Shown here piece by piece: positions 1 through 7,895 of a stretch of DNA of 64,000 nucleotides. How positions within the stretch are numbered: position 1 is the first letter of the stretch; every line of letters starts with the position of its first letter. The notes below the pieces were generated by a model, which saw nothing but the letters and a program-made list of their open reading frames with translations, searched no databases and was not told the DNA's origin. Location: contig JBKCIQ010000014.1 in assembly GCA_046302135.1 (NCBI GenBank), forward strand, positions 8,051 through 72,050, read 5' to 3'. This DNA is from AM-1111 sp046302135 (GTDB taxonomy: Bacteria; Bacteroidota; Bacteroidia; B-17B0; Aurantibacillaceae). The translations under genes were made by a program, and so were the position numbers.

Positions 1-34
1 CTATTTCGTGACCGTCTATCGTTACTTTAGGCAT
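1..34 (-). CDS. nuoG: NADH-quinone oxidoreductase subunit G, N-terminal fragment
   Basis: Only the first eleven codons are inside the window, reading M-P-K-V-T-I-D-G-H-E-I on the minus strand. This matches the usual opening of the ferredoxin-like 2Fe-2S domain of the complex I 75-kDa subunit, which carries electrons from the FMN site through several iron-sulfur clusters in the peripheral arm. It starts 23 nt after the nuoF stop, in the order expected for a nuoA-to-nuoG operon. The identification rests on position plus this short peptide. Confidence 0.8.
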   Translation of the reverse strand, partial: MPKVTIDGHEI

Positions 35-57
35 AGTTTCAATTCATTAATTTATTA

Positions 58-1401
58 TCAGGCTTCTACTAAATTATTCAATCTGTAATAGTGATGAACA
101 TCTTTAATTGAAGCAGGATTTTTAACATACTCTTCGAATTCATTGCGGAAATGACGTATTGCTGCGGCAACAGGCCAGGCCGCCGCTTCACCTAGAGGAC
201 ATATTGTTTTTCCTTCAATTTTACTTTGAATATCCCACAATAAATCCACATCCTGCAATGTTCCTTTCCCGGACAAAATTTTATGAAGAATCTTTTCCAT
301 CCAACCTGTTCCTTCACGGCATGGCGAACACTGTCCGCAACTCTCATGATGATAAAATCTGGAGAATGTATATAAATTCTTTACTATTGAAGTATCTTCA
401 TCCATTACAATAAATCCACCTGAACCCAACATGGTTCCAGTTTGAAAACCCCCGTCGCTTAAACATTCATAAGTCATTAACCTTGGTTGTCCTTTTGCAG
501 TTTTTATAAATAGATAAGTTGGCAAGATAGGAACAGAAGAACCTCCTGCAACCACAGCTTTGAGTTTTTTTCCATTTCGTATTCCGCCACAATATTCATT
601 GCTGAAAATAAATTCTTCAACAGGAACACCCAACTCTATTTCATATACACCGGGTTTGTTAATGTGCCCTGAAGCAGAAATCAATTTTGTACCGGTTGAT
701 TTGCCTACACCAATTTTAGCGTATGCTTCACCACCTTCATTAACTATTGGAACAACAGCGGCAATGGTTTCAACATTGTTTACCACTGTCGGACAACCCC
801 AAAGTCCTGCTACTGCAGGAAAAGGAGGTTTAATTCTTGGATTACCTCTTTTACCTTCGAGTGACTCAAGTAACGCAGTTTCTTCCCCACAGATGTAGGC
901 TCCGGCTCCTACCTGAACACTTAAATCCAATGAGTAATTGGTTCCTAAAATATTTTCACCGAGCCAGCCGGCTGAGTAAGCTTCTTTGATTGCGTTTTCG
1001 AGAATTCGAGCGACATAAAAATATTCTCCCCTGATGTAAATGTAAGAACGGCGCGCTCCCAAAGCAAAGGAAGAAGTAATCATACCCTCAATTAAAGCGT
1101 GAGGGATTTTTTCCATCAACCAACGATCTTTAAAAGTGCCGGGTTCAGATTCATCAGCATTGCAAACCAAATAACGAGGAACACCTTCGGGCTTTGCTAG
1201 AAAAGACCACTTCAATCCTGTAGGAAAACCTGCACCACCACGTCCACGAAGTCCTGACTTTTTTACCTCCTCAGTAACTTGATCCGGAGTCATGTTTTTT
1301 AGCGCCTTTTCTACTGAAGCATATCCGCCATGAGCACGATAAACTTCAAGCGTGTGAATCCCCGGAACATTTTCGTTATGCAATAATAATTTTCTTCCCA
1401 T
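58..1401 (-). CDS. nuoF: NADH-quinone oxidoreductase subunit F (NADH/FMN-binding)
   Basis: This is the complex I subunit that oxidises NADH, holds FMN and carries cluster N3, in the cytoplasmic peripheral arm. At 447 aa it has the family length. The glycine-rich nucleotide motif RGRGGAGFPTGLKW lies near residues 52-65, the FMN-site stretch ICGEETALLESLEGKRG near residue 170, and the 4Fe-4S ligands CGQCSPC near residue 357 with a fourth cysteine near 401 (TICPLGE). It starts 12 nt downstream of nuoE and is followed after 23 nt by nuoG, so it is co-transcribed. No key residue looks missing. Confidence 0.97.
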   Translation of the reverse strand: MGRKLLLHNENVPGIHTLEVYRAHGGYASVEKALKNMTPDQVTEEVKKSGLRGRGGAGFPTGLKWSFLAKPEGVPRYLVCNADESEPGTFKDRWLMEKIPHALIEGMITSSFALGARRSYIYIRGEYFYVARILENAIKEAYSAGWLGENILGTNYSLDLSVQVGAGAYICGEETALLESLEGKRGNPRIKPPFPAVAGLWGCPTVVNNVETIAAVVPIVNEGGEAYAKIGVGKSTGTKLISASGHINKPGVYEIELGVPVEEFIFSNEYCGGIRNGKKLKAVVAGGSSVPILPTYLFIKTAKGQPRLMTYECLSDGGFQTGTMLGSGGFIVMDEDTSIVKNLYTFSRFYHHESCGQCSPCREGTGWMEKILHKILSGKGTLQDVDLLWDIQSKIEGKTICPLGEAAAWPVAAAIRHFRNEFEEYVKNPASIKDVHHYYRLNNLVEA

Positions 1402-1413
1402 TTACATCTATAC

Positions 1414-1995
1414 TTATAGTGTATTGTGATAATCTTGATCTGTGTAAAATCTTGCTCTGCCTTCCCCTCTGTATTTTTCAATTAGCGCGTCAACTTTTTC
1501 TGTAGTAAGATTTTCATGGTATGAAGCGCCACATTGCAACATTGGTGCTGTACCACAAGAACCTAAACATTCAACAGTTTTCAGTGTGAACATGCCATCT
1601 TTCGTTGTTTCACCATCTTTAATTCCTAGTCTTTTTTCTATGTGACGAACAATGTCTTCCGCACCACACAACCAACAAGAACTAGTTCTACAAACTTCCA
1701 GAATACATTTACCAACAGGTTTCAAATTAAACATGGAATAAAATGATGCAACTTCGAAAACCTCTATTGGCTTGATGTTTAAAATTTCAGCCACTTTATC
1801 CATTACCTCCGCGTTTAGCCAACCATTGTTTTCAGCCTGAGCAATATGAAGAATAGGAATCACAGCAGACTTTTGTTTTCCTTCGGGGTAATGGGAAATG
1901 ATAGCTTTTATCTCCTCCATTGCCTTTTCGGAAAACTGAACGGACTGCCTTTTTTCTTTGTCAAACTTTTGAACTCCGTGAACCTGTGCTCCCAT
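1414..1995 (-). CDS. nuoE: NADH-quinone oxidoreductase subunit E (2Fe-2S)
   Basis: This is the 24-kDa-type subunit that carries cluster N1a next to the FMN subunit. The 193-aa product has the thioredoxin-like ferredoxin layout: a helical N-terminus (EKAMEEIKAIISHYPEGKQ), the EVASFYSMFNLKPVGK segment, and cysteine pairs in CRTSSCWLCG and CLGSCGTAPM. In the first motif the ligands are probably the first Cys and the Cys five residues later; there is one extra nearby Cys. It is separated from nuoD by 70 nt that contain a hairpin repeat, the largest gap in this operon, and is followed after 12 nt by nuoF. Confidence 0.95.
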   Translation of the reverse strand: MGAQVHGVQKFDKEKRQSVQFSEKAMEEIKAIISHYPEGKQKSAVIPILHIAQAENNGWLNAEVMDKVAEILNIKPIEVFEVASFYSMFNLKPVGKCILEVCRTSSCWLCGAEDIVRHIEKRLGIKDGETTKDGMFTLKTVECLGSCGTAPMLQCGASYHENLTTEKVDALIEKYRGEGRARFYTDQDYHNTL

Positions 1996-2036
1996 TTTAT
2001 TTATTCTTGTTTCAGTTTCTTATTTTCATTTTTTTA

Positions 2037-2059
2037 GTGGCTGAGCTTGTCGAAGCCAC
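2037..2059. repeat. Hairpin repeat with TTCGACAAGCTCAG core between nuoD and nuoE
   Basis: The plus strand reads GTGGCT, then an 11-nt interior, then AGCCAC, a perfect 6-bp stem. The minus strand contains TTCGACAAGCTCAG, a core I recognise as a short dispersed repeat in many bacterial genomes, including Bacteroidota. Both flanks are T- or A-rich (a run of T follows on the plus strand). It lies in the only sizeable gap of the nuo operon and could tune read-through from nuoD to nuoE or be a passive repeat. Confidence 0.6.
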
Positions 2060-2065
2060 CATTTT

Positions 2066-3325
2066 TTAAGCATCTAATTCTCCCGCTATCACATTCATTG
2101 AACTCATCGTCAAAATTGCATCACTCAACATTCCACCTTTTATCATCTCCGGATAAGCCTGATAATAAATAAAACAAGGCCTTCTGAAATGTAAACGGAA
2201 CGGTGTTCTTCCACCATCACTCACTAAATAAAAACCTAACTCACCGTTACCGCCCTCAACTGCGTGATAAACTTCACCAACAGGAACATCCTGCTCACCC
2301 ATCACAATTTTGAAGTGATAAATCAGCGCTTCCATGTTGTTGTAAACTTCTTCTTTTGGTGGAAGGAAAAATGCCGGAATATCCGCATGGAAACCTCCTT
2401 CTTTAGGCATTTTTGCTAACGCCTGTTTGATGATGCTTAAACTCTGCCACATCTCTTCTTCCCTTACCATAAAACGGTCGAAGGTATCTCCGTCTTTTCC
2501 AACTGGAATTATGAATTCAAAATCTTCATAAGATGAGTATGGATTCATGACACGCACATCGTAATCTACTCCCGCGGCGCGTAAGTTCGGTCCTGTGAAA
2601 GAATAACTTAATGCGCGCTCAGCAGAAATTGGTCCTGCACCTATTACACGATCCATGAAAATTTTGTTGCGAACCAATAAATTTTCAAACTCTTTTAATC
2701 CTGCAGGGAATTTTTCAATGAATTCATTGATTAAATCCCAGGTTTTTTGTGGCCATTCTCTCTCAAAACCTCCAATTCGTCCAATGTTGGTTGTTAACCT
2801 TGCCCCACATATCGATTCGAAAATATCATAAATTTTTTCTCTCCACTGGAAAATATATAGGAAACCTGTCATCGCGCCCGTGTCCACTCCAATTACAGAG
2901 TTACATATAATGTGATCAGCTATTCTGGACAACTCCATAATGATGACCCTCATGTACTCAACGCGCTTCGGCAATTTTGCACCTATGAGTTTTTCTACTG
3001 TCATCTCCCAACCCATATTATTGATCGGTGAAGAACAATAATTTAATCGATCCGTTATAGGAGTAATTTGGTTGTAAGGACGACGTTCTGCCAACTTTTC
3101 AAAAGCACGGTGTATGTACCCAATAGTAGGTGTTGATTCAAGGATGATTTCCCCGTCAACTTTTAAAACATTTTGAAAGATTCCATGAGTTGCAGGATGT
3201 GTGGGACCTAAATTGATAATTGTATAATCTTTCTCAATCTCTTCTTCGGTAAGCGTGGTTGCCACCGATTCCGGATCAGATTTTAAATATTCCTTATCTA
3301 TTTTTTTTACTTTCTTTTTACTCAT
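2066..3325 (-). CDS. nuoD: NADH-quinone oxidoreductase subunit D (49 kDa)
   Basis: The 419-aa protein is the 49-kDa subunit, which with NuoB forms the quinone-reduction site. The N-terminus has the family signature NLGPTHPATHG near residue 38, followed by the region ERRPYNQITPITDRLNY that lines the quinone cavity. The C-terminus ends ...GRTPFRLHFRRPCF and DAILTMSSMNVIAGELDA, in place of the usual Asp-Arg end. It is an independent gene, not fused to nuoC, and starts 12 nt after the nuoC stop. Confidence 0.97.
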   Translation of the reverse strand: MSKKKVKKIDKEYLKSDPESVATTLTEEEIEKDYTIINLGPTHPATHGIFQNVLKVDGEIILESTPTIGYIHRAFEKLAERRPYNQITPITDRLNYCSSPINNMGWEMTVEKLIGAKLPKRVEYMRVIIMELSRIADHIICNSVIGVDTGAMTGFLYIFQWREKIYDIFESICGARLTTNIGRIGGFEREWPQKTWDLINEFIEKFPAGLKEFENLLVRNKIFMDRVIGAGPISAERALSYSFTGPNLRAAGVDYDVRVMNPYSSYEDFEFIIPVGKDGDTFDRFMVREEEMWQSLSIIKQALAKMPKEGGFHADIPAFFLPPKEEVYNNMEALIYHFKIVMGEQDVPVGEVYHAVEGGNGELGFYLVSDGGRTPFRLHFRRPCFIYYQAYPEMIKGGMLSDAILTMSSMNVIAGELDA

Positions 3326-3337
3326 TTTTATGGAGCA

Positions 3338-3841
3338 TTAACGTCCGAACATTCTATCGTCTTTATCCTCCCTGGTTTGATCCTCGAGCGGATATTCTTT
3401 CCTTAACGGGTGATAATCCATTTCATCCATATTTAAAATCCTTTTGAGATTTGGATGTCCCATGAACTTTACACCAAAGAAATCAAAAGTTTCCCTTTCC
3501 ATCCAGTTTGCTCCTAGCCATAAATCAGTAGCTGTTGGAATTTCAGGATGATTAATTGGGAAAAAAGTTTTCACTCTGATTCTAAGATTCTTGGGCATAT
3601 TATGAAGATGGTACACCACTCCCAATTGTTTTTCATCCGGTGTTTGAATACCTGTAAGGTCTGTAAGGAAATGAAAGTTTAAGTCAGAATCATTTTTCAG
3701 AAAAGACAAAACATCATGTATTTTTTCTTTATTGACAACAAAGACAGGGAAATCGGATAGCAACTCGGCGGCTTCGATGGAACCATGGAACTTTTCAGAA
3801 AGCTTTCCATTAACCAGATCGAGTAATTCCTTTTTGTCCAT
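3338..3841 (-). CDS. nuoC: NADH-quinone oxidoreductase subunit C (30 kDa)
   Basis: The 167-aa protein matches the 30-kDa subunit, a scaffold of the complex I connecting module with no cofactor. The diagnostic segment near residues 116-130 reads ERETFDFFGVKFMGHPNLKRIL, broken here only for length: ERETFDFFGV is followed directly by KFMGHP and the conserved RRIL-like end. The C-terminus has HPLRKEYPLED. It sits 8 nt from nuoB and 12 nt from nuoD. It is shorter than some homologues but seems complete. Confidence 0.95.
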   Translation of the reverse strand: MDKKELLDLVNGKLSEKFHGSIEAAELLSDFPVFVVNKEKIHDVLSFLKNDSDLNFHFLTDLTGIQTPDEKQLGVVYHLHNMPKNLRIRVKTFFPINHPEIPTATDLWLGANWMERETFDFFGVKFMGHPNLKRILNMDEMDYHPLRKEYPLEDQTREDKDDRMFGR

Positions 3842-3849
3842 TGATTCTT

Positions 3850-4410
3850 TTATTCTAATCCGTAAGAATTCATCATTTTTTTGTATTCCTCAGAATTTCT
3901 TCTCCTAAAAGATTCCTTCTGAGTAAGGTCCTGTATTTTTAGAATCCCTTCAATAATTTGCTCCGGTCTTGGAGGGCATCCTGGAACATAAACATCAACA
4001 GGAATAATCCTATCGATACCTTGCAAAACGCTGTAAGTGTCAAAAATTCCGCCGCTAGAGGCACAAGCACCAACTGATAAAACCCATTTTGGCTCTGCCA
4101 TTTGCTCATAAACTTGGCGGAGAATAGGACCCATTTTTTTTGCAATTGTTCCCATTACCATTAGCATATCTGCCTGACGAGGAGAGAAACTCAATCTTTC
4201 TGATCCAAATCGTCCCAAATCGTAATGAGAAGCCATAGTTGCCATGAATTCAATTCCGCAACAAGAGGTTGCAAAAGGTAACGGCCATAAAGAGTTTTTT
4301 CTAGCAAGACCCACGGCGTCTTCCAACTTACCAGCGAAAAAACCAGGTCCTTCAAGTCCTTGAGGAACTTTGGCAATTTCTAATTTCGTTCTTTTAGTTA
4401 CGTTTTCCAT
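3850..4410 (-). CDS. nuoB: NADH-quinone oxidoreductase subunit B (cluster N2)
   Basis: The 186-aa subunit binds cluster N2, the last iron-sulfur centre before quinone. All four ligand cysteines are visible: the tandem pair in ATSCCGIEFMA near residues 49-50, one in GACASSGG near 115, and one in VPGCPPRPEQ near 144. It is 10 nt downstream of nuoA and 8 nt upstream of nuoC. The N-terminus is short and free of a signal peptide, as expected for a subunit at the membrane-arm junction. Confidence 0.97.
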   Translation of the reverse strand: MENVTKRTKLEIAKVPQGLEGPGFFAGKLEDAVGLARKNSLWPLPFATSCCGIEFMATMASHYDLGRFGSERLSFSPRQADMLMVMGTIAKKMGPILRQVYEQMAEPKWVLSVGACASSGGIFDTYSVLQGIDRIIPVDVYVPGCPPRPEQIIEGILKIQDLTQKESFRRRNSEEYKKMMNSYGLE

Positions 4411-4420
4411 ACAACAAATT

Positions 4421-4792
4421 TTAATCTTCCCACTTTAATGCCTTCTTGGCAATAATATAATAGAAACCAACTAGCAAGAGAATAACAAAAGAAAACATTT
4501 CAATAATTCCGGTAAGGCCCAAAGATTTAAAATTAACTGCCCAAGGATACATGAAAATCACCTCCACGTCGAACAAGACAAATAAAATTGCAACCAAAAA
4601 ATACTTAATTGAAAAAGGAATCCTCGCATTTCCTTTCACATCAATTCCACACTCAAAGGTTTCCAACTTTGTTTTGGTCTTTCTTTTGGGACCAAGTAAG
4701 TGGGTGACAGTCATCATAATCCCCACGAATCCGAGCGCAACAAAAAAGAGAATTACTATGGGCAAAAAATCAGAAGGAGTCTGAGAAACCAT
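4421..4792 (-). CDS. nuoA: NADH-quinone oxidoreductase subunit A (membrane)
   Basis: The 123-aa protein has three predicted membrane helices (about residues 10-30, 65-85 and 95-115). It carries the typical loop KTKLETFECGIDVKGNARIPFSIKY and the acidic helix motif LFDVEVIFMYPWA, which lines the proton/quinone junction of complex I. It is the first gene of the operon. The upstream 150 bases hold no clear -7 element that I would defend, so the promoter position is open. Confidence 0.95.
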   Translation of the reverse strand: MVSQTPSDFLPIVILFFVALGFVGIMMTVTHLLGPKRKTKTKLETFECGIDVKGNARIPFSIKYFLVAILFVLFDVEVIFMYPWAVNFKSLGLTGIIEMFSFVILLLVGFYYIIAKKALKWED

Positions 4793-4891
4793 TTTGTTTA
4801 ATTTTTCGGATGTAAGTTTAACAATTTTATCTCATTCAGTCAATAATTATTCTGATTTTTTTTAAGAAGGTATTATTTGTAAATAAAAGGC

Positions 4892-4920
4892 AAAAAAAAA
4901 CCCGCCAAAATTTGACGGGT
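4892..4920 (-). terminator. Rho-independent terminator after the 118-aa gene
   Basis: On the minus strand ACCCGTCAAA pairs with TTTGGCGGGT through a tight loop (one G-U pair), followed by nine T residues. It is 20 bases past the stop of the 118-aa gene. Together with the promoter at 5409-5438 it makes that gene a single-gene unit separate from nuo. Confidence 0.85.
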
Positions 4921-4940
4921 TAAATGGGACATTAAATGTT

Positions 4941-5297
4941 TTATTTATCACCTGTTTTTTTCTTATATTCTAAATACTTAGCAACCTGTTCTGCATATTT
5001 TTTGAAGCTTGCATCAGTAACAGTTTGAGTTCTAGGGAACTCGCTTGATCCGCAAATTTCTTCACGGGTGTTTTGAAGATCAATTGCCAAAGCTTCAGCC
5101 TGTGCTTCAGTTAAGCTACAATTGATTTCATTGTAAACAGTTGTAAGTTTCACCTTGTCTACCCTCTGTCCGCTTGTGTAAGAGGTAACAAGCTTTGTAA
5201 ATTCAGAGATTTTAGAATCTGTTGTAGAACGGCTGATTTGTGCGTTCATCATTGTTGCACTAACAAAGGCAACCATCAATAAAACTAACTTTTTCAT
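4941..5297 (-). CDS. Small secreted protein of unknown function (118 aa)
   Basis: I do not recognise a family. The first 19 residues, MKKLVLLMVAFVSATMMNA, are a clear Sec signal peptide, with cleavage probably before QISRS. The mature part of about 99 residues is helical and charged, with two cysteines (NCSLTEAQ and EICGSSE) that could form a disulfide. The gene is monocistronic, with its own promoter about 110 nt upstream and a strong terminator 20 nt downstream, which suggests a well-expressed periplasmic or secreted protein. Confidence 0.8.
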   Translation of the reverse strand: MKKLVLLMVAFVSATMMNAQISRSTTDSKISEFTKLVTSYTSGQRVDKVKLTTVYNEINCSLTEAQAEALAIDLQNTREEICGSSEFPRTQTVTDASFKKYAEQVAKYLEYKKKTGDK

Positions 5298-5408
5298 ATT
5301 TGTTTTTGTTTTTATTATTCTTACTCTTAAGGATTTTCAGATTACTCCCCCTATTTGACTGCGGGAACAGTTTTTAATTATTTAAAAGAACAATAAAATT
5401 TTCTTAAA

Positions 5409-5438
5409 CAAATGTAGTTCAGAAATGTCAATAAACAA
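5409..5438 (-). promoter_or_regulatory. Bacteroidota-type promoter of the 118-aa secreted protein gene
   Basis: On the minus strand TTG (5438-5436) is followed after 19 nt by TACATTTG (5416-5409), matching the -33 TTG / -7 TAnnTTTG consensus at the usual spacing. The leader would be roughly 105 nt, long for this window. Confidence 0.6.
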
Positions 5439-5545
5439 GTATTTTTTCCCCTAAATCGACCAAAAGCCATTCAAATTCGATGTTAGGTATAAACAAGGAT
5501 TGGACCAAAAAAAAGGCCCCTATTTTTTAGTTCATGAAGAAAACA

Positions 5546-5553
5546 TATTTTTG
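5546..5553 (+). promoter_or_regulatory. Possible -7 element of the DUF3078 gene
   Basis: TATTTTTG fits TAnnTTTG and lies 58 nt before the start codon. No good -33 TTG is at the right distance, so this is a weak call in AT-rich DNA. Confidence 0.35.
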
Positions 5554-5611
5554 CTGTTTTTTAAAACCCATATTTAAATTAAACGTTGATATTTAGATAA
5601 TTGTATCCGAA

Positions 5612-6706
5612 ATGAACTGTAAGATTAAATTATTCTTATTTTATTTGGCGCTCCAATTAATTTTAATTCAAGGAGTTTTCTCGCAATCGAGACAAAGTGA
5701 AGATTCTATCGTAAGTCTAGATTCCATTAAATTGGAAAAATTGAAAAAAAGTTCTGAAAGAATTAAAGCGATTTCAGATTCAATTACGGCCATATTAGAC
5801 TCAGTTGATGCAGAAATAACAGCTATGACACAAGCACACTTAGACAACAAACCATGGCATGTTCATGCAAAATTTAGCTCAACTATCACACAAGTGACAC
5901 TTAATAACTGGGTAGGAGGAGGCCAGAACAGTGTGTCGCTTGTTGGCACTTCTGATATTGCCGCAGACTATAAGAAAAAAAATACAGCATGGGAAAATGA
6001 CATAAGTCTACACTATGGGATCATTAGACAAGGAGAAAACAGAAACTGGTGGAAAAATGACGATCAGCAACAGTTTAACTCAAAACTCGACATTAAAGCA
6101 TTTAAATTATGGAATTACTCTTTACTATTTGAAGTAAGAACTCAGTTCTCACCAGGCTACAATTACCCTGATGACTCCACTTTAATTTCTGATATCATGG
6201 CTCCCGGCTACATAATTTTAGCTTCCGGTTTGGATTTTAAGACAAAAAACAAAAAACTCACATTACTTGCCGCTCCAGTGACCGTAAAAACAACTGTGGT
6301 TAACAATACAAAGCTAGCCAATGAGGGTGCATTCGGAGTTGATCCAGCGATATATGACGATCTTGGAGTAATGATAACACCCGGTAAAAAAAGAAGATCG
6401 GAAATAGGAGGATTTCTTAAGTTCAAATTCAAAAGACAATTTTTCAAAAAAATTACAGTGGAAAATAATCTTGAATTATTCTCAAATTACATTGACAAAC
6501 CTGAAAATATAGACATTAACTGGGGAACCATAACATCAATTAAAATATTAAAATATTTTTCTGCCAACTTAACCACCAACCTGATTTACGATGATGATGT
6601 TGATGTGCCTGTTGACCGAGACGGCGACGGAATAAAAGAAGGCGTTGGTCCGAGACTACAATTTGAACAAATGTTTGGTTTTGGGTTTACCTATAAAATT
6701 GATTAA
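5612..6706 (+). CDS. DUF3078 outer-membrane-type protein
   Basis: The 364-aa protein begins with a signal peptide (about 25 residues, ending GVFSQ) and a charged helical stretch rich in DSI/SITA repeats (residues 30-75). It continues as a region typical of DUF3078, with NNWVGGGQNSVSL near residue 98 and many alternating hydrophobic strands. It ends FGFGFTYKID, an aromatic-rich beta-barrel-like C-terminus. The family is widespread in Bacteroidota and its function is unknown. I infer an outer-membrane beta-barrel; the WVGGG motif is the main family evidence. Confidence 0.8.
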   Translation: MNCKIKLFLFYLALQLILIQGVFSQSRQSEDSIVSLDSIKLEKLKKSSERIKAISDSITAILDSVDAEITAMTQAHLDNKPWHVHAKFSSTITQVTLNNWVGGGQNSVSLVGTSDIAADYKKKNTAWENDISLHYGIIRQGENRNWWKNDDQQQFNSKLDIKAFKLWNYSLLFEVRTQFSPGYNYPDDSTLISDIMAPGYIILASGLDFKTKNKKLTLLAAPVTVKTTVVNNTKLANEGAFGVDPAIYDDLGVMITPGKKRRSEIGGFLKFKFKRQFFKKITVENNLELFSNYIDKPENIDINWGTITSIKILKYFSANLTTNLIYDDDVDVPVDRDGDGIKEGVGPRLQFEQMFGFGFTYKID

Positions 6707-6780
6707 CTCGATTCTAAGGAATTTATCAATTAAGATGTAACTTTTTATACCGGATTCAATTATTCTTTATAAAAACTATT

Positions 6781-7641
6781 ATGAAAAGAATACCGGTAGT
6801 CTTTTGTTTCATCTTTATTTCAACTTTTTTTTACTCTAAACATAAAAAAGTTAATCTTTCCGAAGCTCTTAAATCAAAAATGGTAGAAATTAATGTAGGC
6901 CGTGTTACAGGCTATCAGGGTAAATGTTTAAAGCTAAAAATGATTAATCTTACAGCAGACTCAGTTTATGTTAAGGTAACACCAGGCTGGGTTTTCGACA
7001 GCGATGATAGTACTGCGCAAGACCTGATTGTTATTAAAGAATTTACTTTTGTATTGGGAAAATTTGACAAAAAAACTGAGGAAATATTTGTAAATTGTTG
7101 CGAACGAAAAAAAAGGAGCCCCACCGGATGTAAATTCAGTAAAAGCAAAACACCAAAAAAAGAGTTGGTTCGTTTAGCAGAGTTTTTAAATAAAGACGAT
7201 TACCCAACAAATTTAATTTGCAATGCTGTATGGGCTGTGTCCGATAATGCTCCGATTTCTAACATTTGCGGAGGAGGTGCGGATAAAGATTCATTGGTTA
7301 GAAGAATAGTAGCAGAGCTATTACAAAAGGAAATTCCTTGGTTTAATGTTATCACGGAAATAAATCAATTAGGAGACGGTCATATAGAAACAATTTCTAA
7401 ATCACTTTACGGTGCATTCAACTGCAACATAAGCAAAGGAACAGAATTCGAAATAAAATTAATTGATCGACATGGGAGAGAAATTTTAATGCTTCAGCCT
7501 AAAACAAAAGCGAAGGATAACTTAATGAATTATTACATTGAATTCAATATTGAACATTTACCCAGGAAAGAATTTTTTATTTCATTTAGAGATAGCAAAG
7601 GAGTTGAAATGCTCAAAAAGGAGATAGACCTAAGGATGTAG
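6781..7641 (+). CDS. Exported protein of unknown function (286 aa)
   Basis: I do not recognise this protein. Residues 1-19 are hydrophobic (VVFCFIFISTFFYS) and look like a signal peptide. Residues 30-110 resemble a beta-rich domain with a cysteine cluster, NCCERKKRSPTGCKF, near residues 112-126. A Cys in LICNAVWAV and another in ISNICGGGADKD follow near 145 and 161. The C-terminal 80 residues read as beta strands (GTEFEIKLIDRHGREILML), like a small Ig-like domain. It sits 75 nt after the DUF3078 gene and before a bidirectional terminator. Confidence 0.7.
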   Translation: MKRIPVVFCFIFISTFFYSKHKKVNLSEALKSKMVEINVGRVTGYQGKCLKLKMINLTADSVYVKVTPGWVFDSDDSTAQDLIVIKEFTFVLGKFDKKTEEIFVNCCERKKRSPTGCKFSKSKTPKKELVRLAEFLNKDDYPTNLICNAVWAVSDNAPISNICGGGADKDSLVRRIVAELLQKEIPWFNVITEINQLGDGHIETISKSLYGAFNCNISKGTEFEIKLIDRHGREILMLQPKTKAKDNLMNYYIEFNIEHLPRKEFFISFRDSKGVEMLKKEIDLRM

Positions 7642-7660
7642 ACTAATGTAAAGAAAATTA

Positions 7661-7694
7661 AAAAAAAACCCTTCAAATTTTGAAGGGTTTTTTG
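7661..7694. terminator. Bidirectional Rho-independent terminator
   Basis: A run of A, then CCCTTCAAA-TTTTGAAGGG, then a run of T, gives a strong stem with a U-tract on either strand. It can end the 286-aa gene on the plus strand and tRNA-Gln on the minus strand; the tRNA 3' end is right beside it at 7695. Confidence 0.85.
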
Positions 7695-7767
7695 TTGTCC
7701 GACCAGGGCTCGAACCTGGACTCTTCTGAACCAAAACCAGACGTGTTGCCAGTTACACCATCGGACA
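7695..7767 (-). tRNA. tRNA-Gln (anticodon TTG)
   Basis: The minus strand folds as a cloverleaf: a 7-bp acceptor stem TGTCCGA/TCGGACA, a D arm GTGTAACTGGCAAC, an anticodon stem TCTGG/TCAGA around loop TTTTGGT with anticodon TTG (reads CAA), and a T arm CAGG-TTCGAGC-CCTGG. The discriminator base is A and no CCA is encoded. The unpaired-U-first acceptor is usual for glutamine tRNAs. Transcription probably starts at the promoter at 7790-7819 and stops at the adjoining terminator, so this is a single-gene unit. Confidence 0.95.
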
Positions 7768-7789
7768 GTCTCCAACTGAATTGGGTGTG

Positions 7790-7819
7790 CAAAAGTATAA
7801 AAAAAAGATGAATTGCAAA
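7790..7819 (-). promoter_or_regulatory. Promoter of tRNA-Gln
   Basis: On the minus strand TTTG (7819-7816) is followed after 18 nt by TACTTTTG (7797-7790), the Bacteroidota -33/-7 pair, 22 nt before the mature 5' end of the tRNA. Confidence 0.65.
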
Positions 7820-7870
7820 AAATCTTAACTACTTACTTCAAAGTACTGTTAAAGTTAGAATGATAAAATG

Positions 7871-7878
7871 TAACTTTG
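7871..7878 (+). promoter_or_regulatory. -7 element of the DUF2723 gene
   Basis: TAACTTTG matches TAnnTTTG and ends 17 nt before the ATG at 7896. The -33 side is weak (no TTG at 19 nt), so only the -7 box is claimed. Confidence 0.5.
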
Positions 7879-7895
7879 TAAGTTGATTTTTATTT

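Larger units (their letters stand above)
5298..5611. other. 314-bp divergent intergenic region
   Basis: The region lies between the minus-strand 118-aa gene and the plus-strand DUF3078 gene. It holds a good promoter for the former (5409-5438) and a possible -7 element for the latter (5546-5553). The rest is AT-rich with no open frame, tRNA or convincing hairpin. Confidence 0.6.

Noticed and set aside
5490..5530. A-run followed by GGCCCC and a T-run looks like a terminator
   Set aside because: There is no paired stem of useful length; no gene ends there on the plus strand.
7533..7775. Minus-strand frame covering the tRNA
   Set aside because: It runs through tRNA-Gln and its terminator, so it is not coding.
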